DNA of 64,000 nucleotides from Myxococcales bacterium (GTDB lineage: Bacteria; Myxococcota_A; Polyangia; Haliangiales; Haliangiaceae). The notes under the pieces were generated by a model that was not told the DNA's origin, did no database searches, and saw nothing but the letters and a program-made list of their open reading frames with translations. Of the stretch, positions 9,401 to 16,323 are shown piece after piece; the first letter of the stretch is position 1; each line of letters opens with the position of its first letter. The translations under genes and the position numbers were made by a program. Location: the NCBI GenBank assembly GCA_016706545.1, contig JADJJK010000043.1, positions 1 to 64,000 on the forward strand, written 5' to 3'.

Positions 9401-10884
9401 TCGCCAGCGGGGCGTTCGCGGACGGGCACGGCGGCAGCGGTGAGGTGGCGCTGGGCAAGGGCAGCGCGGATCCGGCGAAGAAGCGGAAGGACTCGATCCT
9501 CGCCGGCGACAACGACGAGCCTCGCGAGGCGATGCGGCGGCCTGCGGTGCAAGATCCCTTCGCAACACCTGCGCCCAAGGTGCCCAGGCCGGCCGCTGCC
9601 ACTCCCCCGCCTGGGCGCGGCCGGGAGGGCGGCTTCGCGATGCGGCGCACCTGGGTCCGGGTGCCGGCGCTGGTTCCGTACGACGGCAAGAGCGACGCCA
9701 TCGCCGCGGTGCTGGGCGAGTCCGAGCGCGCGCTGGCGCGGACGCCCGATAGCCGGGAGCGCCACCGCGCGCTGGTGCAGGCGCTGTCTTACGCAGGAGA
9801 GCTCCCGCGTGCGCAGCAGCTCGCCGCGCGGTGGCTCGAGAGAGATCGCCTCGATCCGCAGGCGCTGGGCTACCAGGCGGACCTGCTGGGCCGCACCGGG
9901 CAGCGCGCCGCGGCGCTGCGCGTGCTCGCGGGCATCGTGGATCTGGACGCCGATCGGAAGGACGCGCACCAGCGCCTGGCCACCGCGTACGAGCAGGTCG
10001 GCCAGCACGGCCAGGCGTGCGCGCATCGCATCGCGCTGTCCACGCTTGACCCGCGCGACGGCAAGGCGGGGGCCGCGGCGATGCGGTGCCTGACGGCGCT
10101 GGCGCGCGGCGGAGACGTCGAGCGGGTGAGGCGCGGTCTGGCGGACGACGCCACGCGGGACCTCGCCGAGCGGGAGCTGGCCAGCGCGCCTGCGGTGGCC
10201 AGCGGCAAGCGCGAGCTGCTCATCGGCGCTCGCTGGGAGGGAGGCGAAGATCTGGAGCTGTCGCTCATCACGCCGGAGGGCACGCGCATCTCGTGGATGG
10301 GCGGCCACCCCCAGGCCCGCGTCTCCAACGCCACCAGCACCACCTCGGAGGCGCTGACGCTTCGCACCATCAAGCGCGGCAACTACCTCGTGGAGATCGG
10401 GCGCGCCGAGGCCAGTGACTCGACGGCCGGTGCGACGAGCGGGCGCGGCGGCCTGCAGCGCGGTTCGATCGATCTCGCGGTGCTGGGCGTCACGCGCACG
10501 CTGCCGTTCGAGCTGGCGCCCGGTGAGGTGCGCAAGATCATCGGCCGGGTGGCGGTGCAGCTCCAGGAGCGCATCGAGTCCATCGACCCCTCCGCCACCC
10601 AGATCTCGCTGGGCACCATCTCGGATGCCACCGCGCGCCGCGTGATCCTGGCGCGCTCGCAGAGCCTGCAGCGCTGCTTTGCCCGCTACCTGGTCCAGCA
10701 CCCGGGGGCACGTGGCCGGATGACGCTGAACATCTTCGTCGGGAGCGGGGCCACTTCCACCCGGGTGAGCGCCGCCGCCGACCTCGGGGACCCAGCGCGC
10801 TGCATCGAGGCCGAGCTGGCCAGCATGCACCTGTCAGGTCCGCGTCGCACCTTGCGGGTGCCGCTGTCCTTCGCGGCGCCGTAG
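6412..10884 (+). CDS. Giant membrane protein: zinc-motif/FecR/VIT/VWA/TPR, likely anti-sigma partner
   Basis: The 1490-residue product starts with a short cytoplasmic part containing H33-x3-C37-x2-C40, the zinc-binding pattern of anti-sigma factors. An Ala/Pro linker and one membrane segment follow at about 131-150. The exported part begins with a FecR-like domain (about 160-345). A VIT domain comes next (about 380-500), then a von Willebrand factor A domain from about 665 with MIDAS residues in DASQS. Helical repeats of TPR type lie at about 1090-1240. The last 70 residues (CFARYLVQHPGARGR...) resemble the C-terminal domain of myxobacterial AgmX/PglI-type proteins. The ATGA overlap with the ECF sigma gene indicates a sigma/anti-sigma pair with an unusually large periplasmic sensor. 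The signal it reads is unknown. Confidence 0.82.
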   Translation: MTQLLSPACQAVHDDLSALVAGQLEAMALHGEHLASCDDCRDARHEATQLAALVARAGDDHVAPPDLVEQVMARLALAPPQRTVAEPSAAAPAAAAPAPAAAAAKPALAALHVVAPPRPAPQRHGRSRPWRALAATAALAAAGAGLYAASGGGALPSDGSVSGGRALAAGELGTIKTIDRASRDHVGGLELRDGSGGDASRWRLVRAGEPLVAGAELRTDDATRVLLALADGSRVTLDHRTQVRFPAGEARQLRLTAGRLVADLADGADGRAGVRTVIEAPGGRVEASGARFALVADGQLAVVQVVRGELALGSPAGTAGVVHAGEEGVVDGGALAVTAAPGLGRELEWSELGPRSTGSTEAGAGLGALRAYKPGETRDRDWQLALASHDVKVRIVGPVARTEITETFRNDSEHTLEGVYQFPLPADAQIDSLALDVEGAPGGFEQGAFVDKQRAQKIWKGVIDKAAPRKQEIAQSEIIWVEGAWRDPALLDWKRGGRFELRVFPIPAKGRRTIKLAYTQVVAPRGAWRQYVYPLPHSADGSTVADQFTVDLEVRGARPGQLRAAGYDLVPDPARAELLAQTLEQRGFVPRGDLVVSYRAEDGDAELRAFTYAGNFAVAPDERLAAKQHVGNDEQVLAAQRAVAADGRATAVLALRPRLPRAGVGKPRDYMIVVDASQSMVGERYARASQLAARLVEQMDRRDRFAAMVCDSDCRGLGALRSPSVAAAGELGQWLLAQPVAGASDLVAAVRGAAQALPVAAERERWVLFLGDGFASTGFRRAGEVEQAIAESIGGATHVTTIGIGTDSDAALLSAAARGGGGSYLAWVPGQSVKAAAIAGLESTFGPVLRDATVTLPAGLADVAPAVLPTIRSGQEVLIASRIEPGVEQLRGEVILRGTLGGQPFEQRYPIELVVSRAAGNAFVPRLWAQLAIEQLEQRGGGEQRPRIVALSQGYGVMSRETSLLVLESAAMFEAFGVDRTVPAAKWTGQEALDEIVASGAFADGHGGSGEVALGKGSADPAKKRKDSILAGDNDEPREAMRRPAVQDPFATPAPKVPRPAAATPPPGRGREGGFAMRRTWVRVPALVPYDGKSDAIAAVLGESERALARTPDSRERHRALVQALSYAGELPRAQQLAARWLERDRLDPQALGYQADLLGRTGQRAAALRVLAGIVDLDADRKDAHQRLATAYEQVGQHGQACAHRIALSTLDPRDGKAGAAAMRCLTALARGGDVERVRRGLADDATRDLAERELASAPAVASGKRELLIGARWEGGEDLELSLITPEGTRISWMGGHPQARVSNATSTTSEALTLRTIKRGNYLVEIGRAEASDSTAGATSGRGGLQRGSIDLAVLGVTRTLPFELAPGEVRKIIGRVAVQLQERIESIDPSATQISLGTISDATARRVILARSQSLQRCFARYLVQHPGARGRMTLNIFVGSGATSTRVSAAADLGDPARCIEAELASMHLSGPRRTLRVPLSFAAP

Positions 10885-11041
10885 CCCTGGCCGCGCCTGG
10901 GAGCGTTGCCGTGGCTCGCTCGCGCCGCTGGCGCGGTGCGCCCGGCGCGCATGCTCGGCGCGCATGGCCGGCGCGCATGCCCGGCGCGCATGCCCGTCGT
11001 GCCTGCCAGCGCGGCGGGTGGCGGGCGGCTATGCTGCGCGG

Positions 11042-11998
11042 ATGAAGCTCTTCTGTCGCTGGACTGTCGGGGTGCTGGTCGCCCTGGGCTCTTTCGCGCT
11101 GGCCGCGTGCGGCGCAGGTTCGCCCTCACCGGCGCCGCGCTCCGAGGTGGCTGCGTCCTCGCCGACAGCGCCTGCAGCGGCCGTTGCGCCCATCGCGCCT
11201 GCCGCGGCTGCTGCGGCTGCCGTGCCGGTCGCGCCTGCCGTGCCCTCGCTGCCACCTGACGCCGAGCACGCGGGAGAGGCGCTGGCGCGCTCACCGCGCC
11301 ATGGCGAGTGGGTGGACGTGCCGCTGCCAGAGGGCGGCAAGCTCGTTACCTGGGTGGTCTATCCGGAGGTGCCCAGCAAGGCAGGCGTGGTGATCGTCAT
11401 CCACGAGATCTTCGGCCTGACGGACTGGGTGCGCGCGGTGACGGACTCGCTGGCCGCGCAGGGCTTCATCGCGCTGGCGCCGGACCTGCTCTCCGGCATG
11501 GGGCCTGGCGGCGGAGGAACCGCCTCGCTGGGCGAGAACGTCGGGCCGACCATCCGCACCCTCACCCCGGCCACCGTCGCGGCGCGCCTGGATGCGGTGC
11601 GCGCGTACGCGCTCGCGCTGCCCGCGGCCAGCGGCAAGCTCGGCGCGGTCGGCTTCTGCTGGGGCGGAAGCGCGGTCTGGAACTACGCGGTGGCGCAGCC
11701 CAAGCTCGACGCTGGCGTCGTGTTTTATGGCACCTCGCCCGCCGATGTCAGCGCCTACGCGCGCATCGGCGCGCCGGTGCTCGGCCTCTACGGCAGCGAC
11801 GACGCGCGCGTCAACGCCACCATCCCGGCGGCGGAGGCCGAGATGAAGAAGGCCGGCAAGCGCTACACCCCTCGCCTCTTCCAGGGCGCCGGCCACGGCT
11901 TTCTGCGCCAGCAATCCGGCCGCGACGGCGCCAACCGCAAGGCCTCCGAGCAGGCGTGGCCGGCGATGCTCGAGCTGTTTCAGCAGCGGCTGAAGTAG
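11042..11998 (+). CDS. Dienelactone hydrolase family lipoprotein
   Basis: The 318-residue product starts with a lipoprotein signal (FALAAC lipobox), an Ala/Pro linker, and then an alpha/beta hydrolase of the dienelactone hydrolase type. The nucleophile elbow GFCWGGSA carries the Cys nucleophile typical of this family. The oxyanion strand is VIVIHEIFGLTDW. The acid residue is in LYGSDDARVN, and the catalytic His is in GAGHGFLRQ. The start at 11042 gives the complete signal peptide; the longer frame from 10964 adds only repeated low-complexity residues. It stands alone on the plus strand. The substrate is unknown. Secretion as a lipoprotein is unusual, because classical dienelactone hydrolases are cytoplasmic. 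Confidence 0.88.
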   Translation: MKLFCRWTVGVLVALGSFALAACGAGSPSPAPRSEVAASSPTAPAAAVAPIAPAAAAAAAVPVAPAVPSLPPDAEHAGEALARSPRHGEWVDVPLPEGGKLVTWVVYPEVPSKAGVVIVIHEIFGLTDWVRAVTDSLAAQGFIALAPDLLSGMGPGGGGTASLGENVGPTIRTLTPATVAARLDAVRAYALALPAASGKLGAVGFCWGGSAVWNYAVAQPKLDAGVVFYGTSPADVSAYARIGAPVLGLYGSDDARVNATIPAAEAEMKKAGKRYTPRLFQGAGHGFLRQQSGRDGANRKASEQAWPAMLELFQQRLK

Positions 11999-12066
11999 GC
12001 GGGGCACCCGTCGAGCTTGAGCCGCCGCGACGCGCCCGAGCGGCGCGGTCGCCGCGCCGCCGCGCT

Positions 12067-12087
12067 AGCTACCCGCGAGCCCGCTGC
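12067..12087. repeat. 21-bp direct repeat, left copy
   Basis: The word AGCTACCCGCGAGCcCGCTGC recurs at 15093-15113 with one change. The two copies bracket about 3 kb holding the HNH gene and the tandem noncoding units. They could be the edges of an inserted element or products of recombination between repeats. Confidence 0.5.
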
Positions 12088-12118
12088 TAGCGCGAGGTGG
12101 CGGATGTTTCGACGGACG

Positions 12119-13931
12119 TCACGACCGGCGCTGCGATGAGCGCTGGGACGGGTGCTGCAGGTGGTCCGGCAAGGGGCGGCCGATGGAGAGCGGGTCGACG
12201 CCGGTCGCTTCCATCTCGGCGAGGACCCAGCGCTCGATGGCGCTGTGGCGGTCGAGGTCGTCCCAGCGGCCGCGCAGGGGGAAGCCGTCGGGATCGAGCG
12301 GGGGATCGGCGACAGATGAGAGTGGCGAGGGTGGTGAGGGTGTGCGGGCGTGGGCGGGGGGCGGGGTGCGGCGGTGGGGCGGAGTGTTGTTGCGCGGTGG
12401 CGGGGTGGCCGACGTCGGCGCGGCGCTGGATGCGCGTGATGGTGGCGGCGGCGTCCCAGCTATCGACGCGCTCGCCGCGCCAGCGGCACTGGCCGGTGGA
12501 TGCGGTCAGCGGCAGGGGGCCTTGGCGGCTTGGCGGCACGGATCGCCGGCCAGCCGAGCAGCGGCGGCGCGGGGCGCGGCGGCAGCGGGACGACGGCGCG
12601 GCCCTGCGGATCTTCGAAGGCGAGCGCGCCAGTGGCGGATTGCGTGATGCGATAGCCGCGCTCGTGGACGTAGGCGTGGTGCAAAGAGCAGAGCAGCGCG
12701 AGGTTGGGCAGGCTGGTCTCGCCGCCGTCGGCCCAGTGCTGCAGGTGGTGGCCCTCGAGGAACAGGCGGTGATCGCAGCCGGGGAAGCGGCAGGTGCGAT
12801 CGCGTAGCAAGAGAGCGCGCTTCAGGGCGGCGGGGATGGTGCGGGTCTTGCGGCCGATGGAGAGCGGGGCGGCGACGGTGGCGGTGGTGGCGGTGACGGT
12901 GGCGACGACCAGGCCGCAGTCGCAGGCCAGGCGACGGGTGGCTTGCGGAGAGAGCGCAAGGTCGGTCTCGACGGTGAGGGCGACCGGCAGCGAGGCGCCG
13001 CGGTCGGTGAAGGGAGGCGGGGTGAGCGCGGGAGCATCGGTGGCGGCGGAGCTTCGGGGGGCGGCGGGGCGGGGGTGGCGGCGGTGGCGGCTGAGTCGGC
13101 GGTCGCGGCTGCCTGCTGCAGCAGCGCCACGGGCACGGTGACGATCAGCTCGACGGGAGAACGCTCGGCGCTGCTGCCCCGCGCGTAAGTGTGGACCAGG
13201 GCCATCAGGCCATCGGCGCGGTTGTACGGCCGGCGCGTGGTGGTCGTGGTGGGGAGGCTCCGCGTCTCCGCGGAAGCGTCCGTCGCTCGCTCGGCAGGTG
13301 CGGACACTTCCGCGGAAACCACCGACTCTCCGCGGAAGCCTCCGCCGGCTCGCGCGTGCAGTCCACCGCCGGCTTGCTGCACCTGAAGCAGCAGCGCGGC
13401 CTCGTCGGGGCGCAGGCACGCCTTGACGCACACCATGCCAGAGGCCGTCGTGGTGTGCGCCACGTAGCGCTCGCTGTCGTGCGGGCGTGTGGCTCGGCTG
13501 GCGGCGTCGGCGCCGAGCACGCCGACCTTGCGGCACACCGTCTCGAGCTGGCTGGCGGTGCAGTGCTGCGCGTAGCCAAGGAGCACCGCTTCGGTGGCGG
13601 CGGTGGCCACGCGCGTGATGGCGCGAGTCTTGGAATACGAGATCTGCCCGGCAGATAGTGCCTCTGATACGAGCGGCAAGGTGTGCAGTGCCCTGGCCAC
13701 GCGCAGGTGTTCGCGCGCGGTGCCAAGATCCCAGCCGACGCGCCAGCTCAGCCAGTGGGCGCAGGTGCCAAAGCCCTGGCGGTACCAGCCGCCGGCCGCG
13801 TCGAACGTCCGCAGGTCAGCGAGCAGGCGATGCATGGCGGCGTCCAGGTGGACCGCTTGCTCGGCGATGTGTTCGCCGAGCGCTTGAACTTCCTCGACGG
13901 AGAGTGGCTCGCGCATGCACTCTTGTAGCAT
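12119..13931 (-). pseudogene. DUF222-HNH endonuclease (REP13E12-like), broken by frameshifts
   Basis: From the ATG at 13931 the product has an N-terminal DUF222 (13E12 repeat) domain (for example WLSWRVGWDLGTAREHLRVA and ISYSKTRAITRVA). Near 13030 the coding frame shifts, and the HNH nuclease domain follows in the new frame: RDRTCRFPGCDHRLFLEGHH, then SLHHAYVHERG. The frame shifts again near 12500 (CRWRGERVDSWDAAAT). A third shift before 12320 gives a tail containing DDLDRHSAIERW and the stop at 12119. This is about 600 codons if repaired. Enzymes of this family are often carried in many copies in actinobacteria and myxobacteria and are linked to mobile repeats. Three breaks suggest decay, though assembly errors cannot be excluded. 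An AT-rich patch (14108-14160) lies upstream and may hold the promoter. Confidence 0.78.
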
Positions 13932-14210
13932 GGCGATTTTCGGCGCCGGACTTGGCGCCTGGCGCGCCCCAGGTGCCGCGGAAGCGCGGGCTGCGCGATT
14001 TTTCGTGGGGTGCGCCGGTGGATGAGGCTCATTGCGCGCGTGGGGGCCGCGTGTGGAGAGAATTCGGCGGGTTGACGGCCACGCGGGTGACCTGGCGCGG
14101 GAGGTGTCAAGAAGAATGTTTGGTTTTGATATGGATATTGGATAGCAGATCTGAAGTTGGTGAATGCGTCCGGTAGGCGGACGCGAGCGAGCCGGGACCT
14201 GAGATCGAGA

Positions 14211-15100
14211 TCGCGGAAACCTCCGCGGAAACGTGGTGTGATCCAAGTCGCAGCGCGTTTCCGCGGAGGCCCCGGGGCTGTGGACGGTGGCGGGCTATGG
14301 ACAACCGCGCCCGTCGAGCCCGGGCATGCGAGATGCGCGTACGCGGCGCGGTTGACCACAGCCCTTGGAGAGGCGCAGGAGGGCCAGGTGCAGCAGGCGT
14401 ACCTGAGAGGACGGCGCGCCTCTCCACACCGCCGCACAGCCCCTGCTGTTTTCAGAACCCTGAGTTTTTTTGGTTTTGTACCAGAACCCAGAACCCAGAA
14501 CGGATCGCCAGGGGAGCGAAAGGGGTGAGCGCGTGGGTGGTGGGTAGGTCAAGCACGGTGGTTGGGTCAAGCACGGTGGTTGGGTCAAGAACGGTGGTTG
14601 GGTCAAGCACGGTGGTCGACGGGCAGGCACGGTGGTCGGGTCGAGCACGGATCACGAGGTGTCGCGGAAACTTCCGCGGAAACGTGGCGTGATCCAAGTC
14701 GCAGCGCGTTTCCGCGGAAGCCCCGGGCTGTGGACGGTGTCGGGCTATGGACAACCGCGCCCGTCGAGCCCGGGCAAGTGGGTATGCGCGCACGCGGCGC
14801 GGTTGACCACAGCCCTTGGAGAGGCGCAGGAGGGCCAGATGCAGCAGGCGTACCTGAGAGGACGGCGCGCCTCTCCACACCGCCGCACAGCCCCTGCTGT
14901 TTTCAGAACCCTGAGTTTTTTGTTTTTGGTACCAGAACCCAGAACGCAGAGCGGATCGCCAGGGTAGCGAAAGGGGTGAGCGCGTGCGAGGCGGGTAGGC
15001 CGAGCACGGTGGGTAGGCCCAGCACGGGTGGCCCAGCACAGTGGTCAAGCTCGTCGCCGGCGGTCTGCGTGCATGATGTGTAGGATCATGAGAGCTACCC
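14211..15100. repeat. Two tandem ~450-bp noncoding units
   Basis: Unit 1 (about 14211-14661) and unit 2 (about 14662-15100) align nearly end to end with an offset of about 451 bp. Each begins TCGCGGAAAC, passes through TTTCCGCGGA palindromes and a conserved ~330-bp core, and ends in GCACGGTGG-type tandem units. The core holds nested complementary arms: GGGCTGTGG (14275-14283) pairs with CCACAGCCC (14356-14364), and CAACCGCGC (14302-14310) pairs with GCGCGGTTG (14346-14354). All arms are kept in unit 2. The cores also share a CCCTGCTGTTTTCAGAACCC segment and a T-run. Open frames here carry no recognisable protein and differ between units. The array lies just upstream of the HNH gene, which reads away from it. 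Confidence 0.85.
14548..14650. repeat. 18-bp tandem repeat GTCAAGCACGGTGGTTGG
   Basis: Four units start at 14548, 14566, 14584 and 14602 with at most one change each, followed by degenerate units up to about 14650. The corresponding end of unit 2 (about 14995-15045) has fewer and more diverged units. The repeat is contiguous with no spacers. Confidence 0.85.
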
Positions 15101-15113
15101 GCGAGCGCGCTGC
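15093..15113. repeat. 21-bp direct repeat, right copy
   Basis: This matches 12067-12087 with one change. It directly follows the conserved GGATCATGAGAGC end of the tandem unit. A shorter partial copy (AGCTACCCGCG) at 15124-15134 overlaps the stop codon of the beta-helix lipoprotein gene. Confidence 0.5.
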
Positions 15114-15126
15114 GAGCCCGGACTAG

Positions 15127-15915
15127 CTACCCGCGCGGGCCGGTGCCGGTGAGGCGGGCGGCGGCGCTGGTGGGCAGGTCGGCCGGCGCGAAGCCGGACA
15201 GCTTGGCGGTGCCGCCTTCGAACCAGTTGTTGGTGAAGGTGCCGGTGGCGCCGCTGCGATCGATGTGCTTGTCGTTGCCAAACCAGTTGTTGTCGGTGTA
15301 CGTGCCGGCGCCGCCGTACTCCATGAACCCGTACGGCGCGCCGACGATGTTGCTCTTGGTGATGGAGATCGGGCTGCCACCGTTGAAGTGCAGCTCGCAG
15401 TGCGTGGTGTCGGTGGGGATGCCAAACTGCGAGTAGCTGGCGTTGAACGAGCCGCCGCCCAGCACGATCAGGTCGCCCTGCACGCCCGAGAGCTGGCTGT
15501 CGGTGATGGTGATGCTGCCGGACTGGCCGTAGATCCCGCCGCCGCGCTGGAGGGCGTACGCCATCTTCAAGGTGCCGCTGTTGCTGATGCCACCAAAGAA
15601 GGTGCCGGTCTGCGGCTTGAGGTTGACCTTGGCGGCGGCGGTGCCCTGGATGTCCAGGGTGCCCTTGATGGTCAAGCTGTTGGAGCCGATGAAGTCGATC
15701 GTGGTGCCCGCGGCGACCGTGATGGTGGCGCCGGTCTCGATGGTGGTCGGGCCCTTGACGACGATGGTCCCTGACCAGGTGCCGCTCTGGGTGATGCTGC
15801 CAGACACCTCGTTGCCGTTGCCCGGCGGTGGCGGCGTAGTGCCCGGGCCCTCGTCCACGTCCACGACACACGCGACCAGCGGCAGGCTCAGGGCAAGCAT
15901 CAGCAGATTCTTCAT
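15127..15915 (-). CDS. Lipoprotein with parallel beta-helix-like repeats
   Basis: The 262-residue product starts at 15915 after GAGGA. It has a lipoprotein signal (LSLPLVAC) followed by an Asp-rich and Pro-rich linker. The rest is a run of short Gly/Thr/Ser-rich beta units (for example GTWSGTIVVKGPTTIETGAT and GSITITDSQLSGVQGD), typical of right-handed beta-helix proteins that hold polysaccharide or act as surface adhesins. No catalytic site was recognised. A longer frame from 15999 starts before the signal peptide and is less likely. The gene runs towards the repeat island, and its stop lies about 30 bp from the end of the second repeat unit. Confidence 0.75.
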   Translation of the reverse strand: MKNLLMLALSLPLVACVVDVDEGPGTTPPPPGNGNEVSGSITQSGTWSGTIVVKGPTTIETGATITVAAGTTIDFIGSNSLTIKGTLDIQGTAAAKVNLKPQTGTFFGGISNSGTLKMAYALQRGGGIYGQSGSITITDSQLSGVQGDLIVLGGGSFNASYSQFGIPTDTTHCELHFNGGSPISITKSNIVGAPYGFMEYGGAGTYTDNNWFGNDKHIDRSGATGTFTNNWFEGGTAKLSGFAPADLPTSAAARLTGTGPRG

Positions 15916-16323
15916 GACGTCCTCGTAAAGCAAGCCGCATACCCAGGCGCACGGGACCCGCCCAGGTCCCCGGAGGTCCCGCCTGACTCCTGAGATCATT
16001 GATCTAATAGAAAACAGCAGCGCTCGCCCCCGACCTCGCCCACGTCGGAGAGGGCGCGCCTGGTGGGGCAGTTCCCCTCACCCCACTGAGGTCTTGCACC
16101 CCCGATCGCCGCCGTCGCCCCGCGGGCATTCGCGCGGCCTCCGCGCGGGCATTCGCGCGGCCTCCGCGCGGCCTCCGCGCGGCCTCGTGGCCCGGGACCG
16201 GCCGAAACGGCCTGGCCACCGCGTCGTGACCTGCGTCCTCGCTCCCCGGATCGGGCCAAGATCGCTCGTGGCCAAGAATCTCCTGGCAGCCTTTGGTTTC
16301 CGGCCAACCGCATCGCGACTCGT
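15916..16323. other. Intergenic region between divergent genes, with GC-rich tandem repeat
   Basis: No gene was recognised. Bases 16121-16188 hold repeats built on GCGGGCATTCGCGCGGCCTC and a shortened GCGCGGCCTCC form. An AT-rich patch at 16000-16020 (ATCATTGATCTAATAGAAAA) could hold the promoter of the beta-helix lipoprotein on the minus strand, but no clear -35 box was found. Confidence 0.4.

Noticed and set aside
8851..10830. 659-codon open frame on the minus strand
   Set aside because: Antisense shadow of the VIT/VWA gene, caused by high GC at third positions.
12460..13536. HNH domain as an independent gene
   Set aside because: No start codon with a ribosome site precedes the HNH part, and DUF222 directly upstream is the normal N-terminal partner.
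14100..14110. TTGACA box upstream of the HNH gene
   Set aside because: The word occurs on the minus strand (14110-14105), but no -10 box lies at a fitting distance.
14548..14650. CRISPR-like array
   Set aside because: The 18-bp units are contiguous, without spacers, and the repeat has no dyad; no cas genes are near.
14297..15083. Small proteins in the tandem repeat units
   Set aside because: The frames are not kept between the two units and encode Arg/Pro/Ala-rich shadows; the conserved features are nucleotide-level.
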